In this document: piece by piece, positions 58,449 through 64,000 of the stretch
How the letters are laid out: every line of letters begins with the position of its first letter
Numbering within the stretch: position 1 is the first letter of the stretch
NCBI GenBank assembly: GCA_905250125.1
Contig: CAJNOL010000050.1
Location: 186,001-250,000 of the forward strand
DNA from: Rotaria sordida
Lineage: Eukaryota > Rotifera > Eurotatoria > Philodinida > Philodinidae
Reading direction: 5' to 3'
DNA length: 64,000 nt
Program-made: the position numbers and the translations under genes
The notes under the pieces: generated by a model
What the model saw: the letters and a program-made list of their open reading frames with translations, nothing else
What the model was told of the DNA's origin: nothing
The model's database searches: none

Positions 58449-61400
58449 TGATTCATTATTCATACATTCTACCTTTACGTTTGGGTATTCCCTTTTTATT
58501 TTTATTTTTATTTTTATTTTTGATTAGATGTGATTTCGTAATATTCTTCATGGGTAATTTATTTTCTCGACATAAAGAACGTTTGATACCTGATGAAGAT
58601 GATCAATTTTTTGATTGTCTAAATGATGATGAATCACATGAACATAATGAACAAATTAATGAAAATACTACAAAAACAATTTCACATTATTATGCTGTAT
58701 GGATTCCATCGAATGTTGAAACTACAGGTAAAAGAAAAAACTTTTTTTTTTCTTTTTTTTTTTTAATTAAAATGTTTATTTTTAGAAAATCAATTCATCT
58801 TTGATGATATGAAAAGTGCTTTTACTCTTTGTAAAAAATATAGTAAACATAATAGTCGAGTGAAAATTTTTGCTAATCGTCATGATGCAGAAAATTTTAT
58901 TCAACAAAAACGAACTAATACAACCAATAATGATGATATGAATATCGCAGTTGAACAAAGAACAACACAAATAAATAATGATGCAGAAAAGTTACCATAT
59001 AGTGATGTACCAACATCTGAACTAACAAAACTTTATAATATTGTTGAAAAAGGTGATGAAAATGAATTTGAACGATTAATTTGGTCAAATCCTCGTTATT
59101 TAATAAGCAGTGGTGATTCACCAACAATTGTTAAAGTAAAATTTTTTTATCGGTTTTTCTATTTGAAATAAATCAAAATTTTAATTTTTAGATTTCAGTT
59201 CGATATAATAGTATGCATGTTGCTGCATTATCAGGCCAATCTTCAATCATTCGTGTATTAATTAAAACAATAAAAAATATTCATTTTATTCGCCGTCTTT
59301 ATATTAATGATAGTGAAGAACAAACACAACAACGTATTAAATTTATTCTTGATATGTATTTAAATACACCAGATAAAATGGTAAAAAAGAACAAAAAAGA
59401 AAGAATCTTGTCGGATTAGAAATCAAATGTATCGTGTTGTAGAATAAGTCGAGGCACGTCGAATGTTATGTAGTAAATCTTATTTTCATAAGACTTTGAA
59501 GAAAATAGAGTATAATTACTGATAGATGACTGTGTACCCAAAAGCATGTTCCTCGGTATCAGTCGAAAGAATTTGTAAATAATTTTTCTTATATACAGCT
59601 TTGTAGAGCTTGTCTCGGATTATAAGCTCATATACTTAACATCTCCGATAGTCAAAAATACGATTTTTCAATGATGTACCACTGTTTTTCACTAATGATA
59701 GGTTTCCGTATCTTTAATAGTGTCGATCATAGAAGATGTGACCAAACGCCAAACTTTGTTAAGAATTACTTTTGATGTAACAATACAAAACATACTATTT
59801 AGAAGTTCTTCAAAATGAGTGCATGATACCCGATATTACCTTACATTAAGAAATCTTCGCCAATTTTTACTATAATTTTCTTCTTTTGATATCATATTTC
59901 GACGTTTTTGATTATCAAAAGTCGATTCTGGTAGTAAATAAACATGATATTCGGAATCAGTATAACAAACTGCATTGAACAGCTTATATTTTGACTAAAT
60001 ATTTTTTCCATCAAAACTCGGCCCGTGGAAGACCACAGAATGAAATTCAAGAAAAAATGACTGAAAAGGAGTACTGCTCGCATTTTGGCAGACAAAGATT
60101 TAGTTAAAATAATAATTCCTAATTGAAAAATCGCATTTTTTTGTCTATCGAAAATGTTAAGTATATGAGCTTGTAGCTCGTGAAACGTTCTACAAAATTG
60201 TATATAAGAAAAATATTTTACAAACACTTTTGATTGATACCAAGAGTCACAATGATCATGCTTTACAACATTGTGTGCTTGGTTTCTAAATTCTAAATAA
60301 GTCACCTAATCCGACAGAGTTGCTTTTGGTTGTTTCATGTTTAAAATTCTGATTATTTTTTTTTTGTTTTAAAATAAATAGCAAAATGAAAGTCCACTTC
60401 ATCTTGCATCGAAATTTGGACATTATGATGCCGTATGTGCTTTACTTGATGAACCAAGTTGTAGTAGAGATGCTGTAAATAAAGTTGGTTTAACAGCACG
60501 TGATGTGAGTTTTGTGATAATATGTAAAAGAAAAAATTAAATTAAATTATTTATTTAGATTGTTTGCAGTCGAGCAAAAGATAAATCAAAAGAAAAAAAG
60601 ATTCTTCAATTATTCGAATGTAGAATTTTTTTATTTTTCTTATTTATTTTTCTTTATCTAAGATTGATCTTTTTTAGCTATTTATTATATTCCAATTTAT
60701 AGTCGAAAAATAACGATGGAAAAAACTATTCCAAAACCAGTTGATGAAACAACATTTAAACCATTTTTAAATATGATTCAACAAGGTACATCAAATCTAC
60801 CTATTGAATGTGATAATGATTTGACATTAATTGCTTTTGCTGGTCCAACAACTTATGATTTGGTTAGCAAAATTTTTTTTCTCAACAATAGAAAATTTCA
60901 AATTGATTTAAAACTTTTGAAACTATCACATTTTTAGGAAATCAGAGATTCAGAAAATGATTATGTCACAAGCTACTACTGAAGTTCGTGACATATAGTC
61001 AAGATCTTAGTAATTATCAAACTCTGAGACAGTGAATCCATTTCATATCGCTGACTCGATTTCATTCAATCTTGCAGTTCTAAAACTTTCAGAAGAGATT
61101 TTTCGTCTTACTAAAAACCAATATTTACTCTTCAATAGACATTCTTAATGAGAAGACAATATCTCAGTTATTTTCAAGTATTTTCTAATAAAATTCTGAT
61201 TAGAGATAGTTATGATACTGAGCTTTCGAATAAGATGTTGGACGAAAATATTTGTATCAATACAGTTGAGATAAGATAATCACAAGAAGACGATGATATT
61301 GGAATCATAACTCCAGTACATGTGAACCGATGAAAGGCGATTTAATATTTGCGATCAGAGCTTATTGTCGCACACATACTGAACATTATAAAGAATAGTA

Positions 61401-63312
61401 GTACTTCATGCATGGCAAAAAAAATAAATGTAAAATAATAAACTTTCACTATTCGTTTATTATCGTTACATCAATTCTTTTGTATTGATAAATCTTTTCA
61501 AAGCTTTTTGACCCATTGCAAATTCATACACTCTTGTACTGTTTTATGGATTCATAAACCCTTTTTGGGGATATGAATGGAATAAACACTTAGGTAAATG
61601 ATTTATCATTGCACGTTCTAAACCCAACTGCAGAATAATAAACTCTTCACGTGAGGGTTTATTCTGTTCATATATCAAAAAAGGATTTATGAACACAAAA
61701 CAGGTACAAAGATATGAATTTGTAAAGAGTCACAAACCCTTGCAAAGATTTACGGAAGGGTAGATTGATCTCATAAATCTAAAAAAAAGGTTTATGTAAT
61801 GGCAATAAATGGATATTAAGAGTTTATTATGCTACATTTCTTGTTTACAGTGTGAAAGAAGACAATTACTCTGATCTATAACTGTAGACTGCTATCAAGT
61901 TCATTTTTCTAATATTTATCCTTCCGTATTGTCTACATCCAAAACTTCTAAGAAATAAGGCATGAGTTAGAAACTTGCTTCCTATATTATACAAAAGTAG
62001 TAGATGCATTATTTATCATCTAGCGATAAAAATGTCAGTGTTTTTCCTTAGTCAGCTTCAACATTTTGAATGGTTTTCAGGCTGGCAAAAATATGAATCT
62101 TTGATATTTTTATTTATTTATTAAATAAGAATAAAGAATGAATGTTCTGTTCAATATAAGAAAGTTCTGATACACTAGTGTTACCAAAACTTCATTTTCT
62201 CTTTCTATCGAAACAAAAAAAAAATGTTTTCTTTTTAATTAATAGGCTATGAAATTCTACACATCAGTTTCGACATCAACACGTGGTCAAGCTCGTCGTG
62301 TTCAAAATCTTCTATCATCACCAAAAAGTCCAGTATATATTGTTCGTAGTGATGCTGAAAAAGGTTGGGAACGTATAGCTCGTAGTTATGCATTAGAAAC
62401 TTATTCAATAAATTGGTGTGAATATTGGCCATTTCTTGATACATATATAAATTTATCATCAAATGATGGTATTCGATTATTAGAATATTATCTTCAACAA
62501 CGTATTTTACATTCTCAAATATTAAAAGCAATAAATCAATTGGAAAAATTTTCAAGTCAATATTTATTAAGTGAAGAAGAAAAAATTTCTAATGAAAATG
62601 ATTTAATATTAAATTCTATATCACAATTAATACAATTATTTTATACATTAATTGATTTATTTAATTTAAATGAATTTGTATTAAATCGTAATTATCGTCA
62701 ACATCTTGAATATGGTGGTTTTGAAAATCAAAAAAATAATGAATTAAATATAATTAAAACAAATATTATTAATCAATTACAATGGTTATCAACAGAAAAT
62801 AAAAATATTTTATCTTTATTTACTCGTCCATTATTTAATTGTTTAACAATGGTATTTACATTAATTATAAGTCCATCAGGTTGTGCATTAATTGATCAGA
62901 TACAACATAATCAATATGAATTACGTCATAATCAAGAAAAAATTCATCCAGCATCACGACTTAGTTTAATTGGACTTGTTTGTCCAAAACGTAGACAATC
63001 TCGTCGTTCATATAAATCTCAAAAACAACAACAAATGACACGATCAAATTCTTGGCCGAATCTATCATCATCATCGATAGACGTATCAAATATTCGTCGA
63101 TGTCATTCTCAAATTGAACTTAATCAAAATAATAATAATTATTCATCATCAAGTTTATTAAATGAAGCAACAAAAAAATCGCTTAGTGATTTAACACAAC
63201 AATCACTTGCTATTTCAAATACTTCATCAATGTTTTCATCACAAACTAGTGTAGATATGCTGAGAGAAGATGATAAAACAAAAATTCATAAATGGCATTA
63301 TTTCTTAGCTGG
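58449..63312 (+). CDS. ANKLE2: Ankyrin repeat and LEM domain-containing protein 2-like (right end uncertain)
   Basis: Seven exons in phase, 58449-58727, 58786-59135, 59192-59380, 60382-60504, 60559-60619, 60678-60862 and 62246-63312, give about 750 residues. Matches to human ANKLE2 run in order: viroplasmin-like domain (YYAVWIPSN, AFTLCKKYSKHNSRVKIFAN), then SDVPTSELTKL, LIWSNPRYLISSGDSPTIV, MHVAA, LDMYLNTPDKM, ankyrin ESPLHLASKFGHYDAV, and RSDAEKGWERIARSYALE with WCEYWPFLDTYINLSS. ANKLE2 brings PP2A to BAF for nuclear envelope reassembly. No LEM domain is present. The start at 58449 gives an N-terminal membrane helix (IPFLFLFLFLFLIRCDFVIF) as in human; an alternative ATG at 58550 would give a myristoylation-like MGNLFSR. 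The last exon ends at a donor after HKWHYFLAG; an acceptor at about 63380 would give only a few more residues, so the end may lie outside. Confidence 0.9.
59400..60325. repeat. Foldback element in ANKLE2 intron 3
   Basis: The ends TCTTGTCGGATTAG (59405) and CTAATCCGACAGAGT (60307) are inverted copies. Inner arms also pair, for example ATAAGCTCATATACTTAACAT near 59621 with ATGTTAAGTATATGAGCTTG near 60150. About 920 bp fill nearly all of the 1.0-kb intron. The frame at 59892-60305 runs along one arm and is not called. Confidence 0.8.
61080..61410. repeat. Dispersed repeat, copy B
   Basis: Collinear with 48230-48560 at the end of the tectonic-intron island, but the Tc1-like end sequence found there (ACTTTTGTCTAGCACTGTA) is missing here. 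It stops near CATGCATGG, so this copy is truncated or has been interrupted by the adjacent foldback. Confidence 0.7.
61435..61850. repeat. Foldback element with AATAAACT ends
   Basis: Left text TAAAATAATAAACTTTCACTA pairs with the reverse of TTAAGAGTTTATTATGCTAC at the right. Further in, CATTGCAAATTCATA near 61514 pairs with TATGAATTTGTAAAG near 61713, and GGATTCATAAACCCTTTTT near 61549 pairs with AAAAAAGGATTTATGAAC near 61678. Arms are about 130 bp. Confidence 0.75.
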
Positions 63313-64000
63313 GTAAAAATAACATTGTTTTTTTGTTCATTCAATGCATTAATGTCTGAAACCATCGAAACGAAAATTTTAGCGTCAAATAACCTTTCTT
63401 TCCAAAATTAGTCAATACCGACTTTTTACACTACTATATTCTTATGAGAGAAAAAAATGCCTTGTAAAAATTGTGCTCATTTTCATTTCAACGAATCATG
63501 TTGATTTTATAAGTTATATACTAAAAGATAGAGAACTAAAAATTGAACAAAATGAGTCATTTCAACATAATACAGTGTTAATCGACTTAAGTTTTATAAG
63601 GTCAACATGAATGGAAAACACCTCTTTCGATGAGTCTAAAATGCCCATTTGATAAAAATCTATCGTCTGTCACGATTCAAAAGCAGAGCGTCCGTCATTG
63701 AATTTTAAATATATTAAATAAATTGTTATTCTCTACAAAATGGTACCTTCGGGGCGAAACGAGATTCACATCTCTTCCTCTCTTAGATAATGATTTTTTA
63801 ATAAAAAACATTTAGTAGTTTTCATTGCTATAACACAATTGTAAAGCAAAATAAATGGGGAATTCACAATCAACGTCGAAAACTTCATTGAATATCAAAT
63901 ACATTTTACAGAATTTTTTTCTGCGTAAAATTCATCTGTAGTCCCTCAGAGGTCAGTTTTTCGTAAGAGAAAAATTTCTCTAAAATATATTTGTTTCAAT
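63313..64000. other. Right-edge non-coding sequence
   Basis: Follows the ANKLE2 donor at 63313. An acceptor-like CGAAAATTTTAG at about 63380 would give GVK and a stop, which is a possible but weak terminal exon. The rest is AT-rich without recognised coding text. Confidence 0.4.

Larger units (their letters stand above)
60863..62245. other. Long ANKLE2 intron 6
   Basis: 1.38 kb. It contains copy B of a dispersed repeat (about 61080-61410) and next to it a foldback (61435-61850). No coding sequence is seen before the acceptor AATTAATAG at 62245. Confidence 0.6.

Noticed and set aside
58786-59135. Viroplasmin-like domain as possible viral insertion in ANKLE2
   Set aside because: This domain is a normal part of animal ANKLE2, so it is host sequence and not a viral fossil.
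59892-60305. 137-codon minus-strand frame
   Set aside because: It runs along one arm of a foldback element in an ANKLE2 intron and shows no domain or splice context.
62247-62555. 102-codon minus-strand frame opposite ANKLE2
   Set aside because: Antisense shadow of the conserved ANKLE2 exon.
1-64000. CRISPR array, retrovirus-like element, rRNA
   Set aside because: No regularly spaced repeats, no recognisable reverse transcriptase, capsid or LTR pair, and no rRNA text were seen by reading; a homology search would be the decisive check.

Overview
This is a gene-rich, strongly AT-rich animal nuclear window. It holds 15 protein-coding genes with metazoan architecture: mostly short introns of about 50-70 nt, plus a few long introns swollen by repeats. 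The best guess for the organism is a bdelloid rotifer. Three things suggest this: the compact introns, splice acceptors lying directly on or next to start codons (as expected with spliced-leader trans-splicing, which rotifers use), and a degenerate array of TGTGGG, the telomere unit known from bdelloids, at about 31.8-32.1 kb. The species call is inference. I rebuilt the gene models by hand from splice sites and reading phase.

Layout. 0.3-3.3 kb (-): a membrane protein with signal peptide, C-type lectin domain, EGF domain and a STRA6-like multi-pass region, running off the left edge. 3.4-9.8 kb: a microsatellite-rich stretch with no gene found. 9.8-10.9 kb (-): a proline-rich protein of unknown function. 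12.8-21.0 kb (+): AGBL2/CCP2 cytosolic carboxypeptidase with an unusually long tail. 21.8-22.4 kb (+): GFA/CENP-V-like zinc protein. 22.4-23.5 kb (-): secreted chlorophyllase-like hydrolase, divergent from TSC1 (hamartin, 23.6-30.9 kb, +). 31.6-32.4 kb: telomere-like array between inverted arms. 34.3-38.4 kb (+): SRP68, followed after 98 bp by CHMP6 (38.5-39.7 kb, +). 41.9-43.4 kb (+): single-exon ADAM17-like protein that has lost the zinc-binding motif, followed by PSMG1 (43.6-45.2 kb, +). 45.3-50.6 kb (-): a tectonic-family ciliary protein with a transposon island in one intron. 51.0-52.0 kb (+): COX5B. 52.2-52.6 kb (+): a small membrane protein. 52.7-55.5 kb (+): ATG13. 58.4 kb to near the right edge (+): ANKLE2.

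Most recognised genes are conserved housekeeping or signalling genes: secretion (SRP68), ESCRT-III (CHMP6), proteasome assembly (PSMG1), respiration (COX5B), TOR and autophagy control (TSC1, ATG13), cilia and tubulin modification (tectonic, AGBL2), and nuclear envelope (ANKLE2). They do not form one pathway. Tight same-strand spacing with acceptor-type sequence at the downstream start suggests operon-like pairs: SRP68-CHMP6, COX5B-small protein-ATG13, and ADAM17-like-PSMG1.

Repeats sit mainly in long introns and intergenic gaps. They include many foldback (palindromic) elements of 0.3-1.2 kb, a hAT-type miniature element with a perfect 8-bp target duplication, a TA-flanked miniature element, and a Tc1-like-ended island carrying a hAT transposase remnant. 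I saw no retrovirus-like element, rRNA, convincing tRNA or CRISPR array.

The most interesting items are the ADAM17-like pseudoprotease, the lectin-EGF-STRA6-like fusion, the interstitial telomere-like element and the foldback family inside introns.
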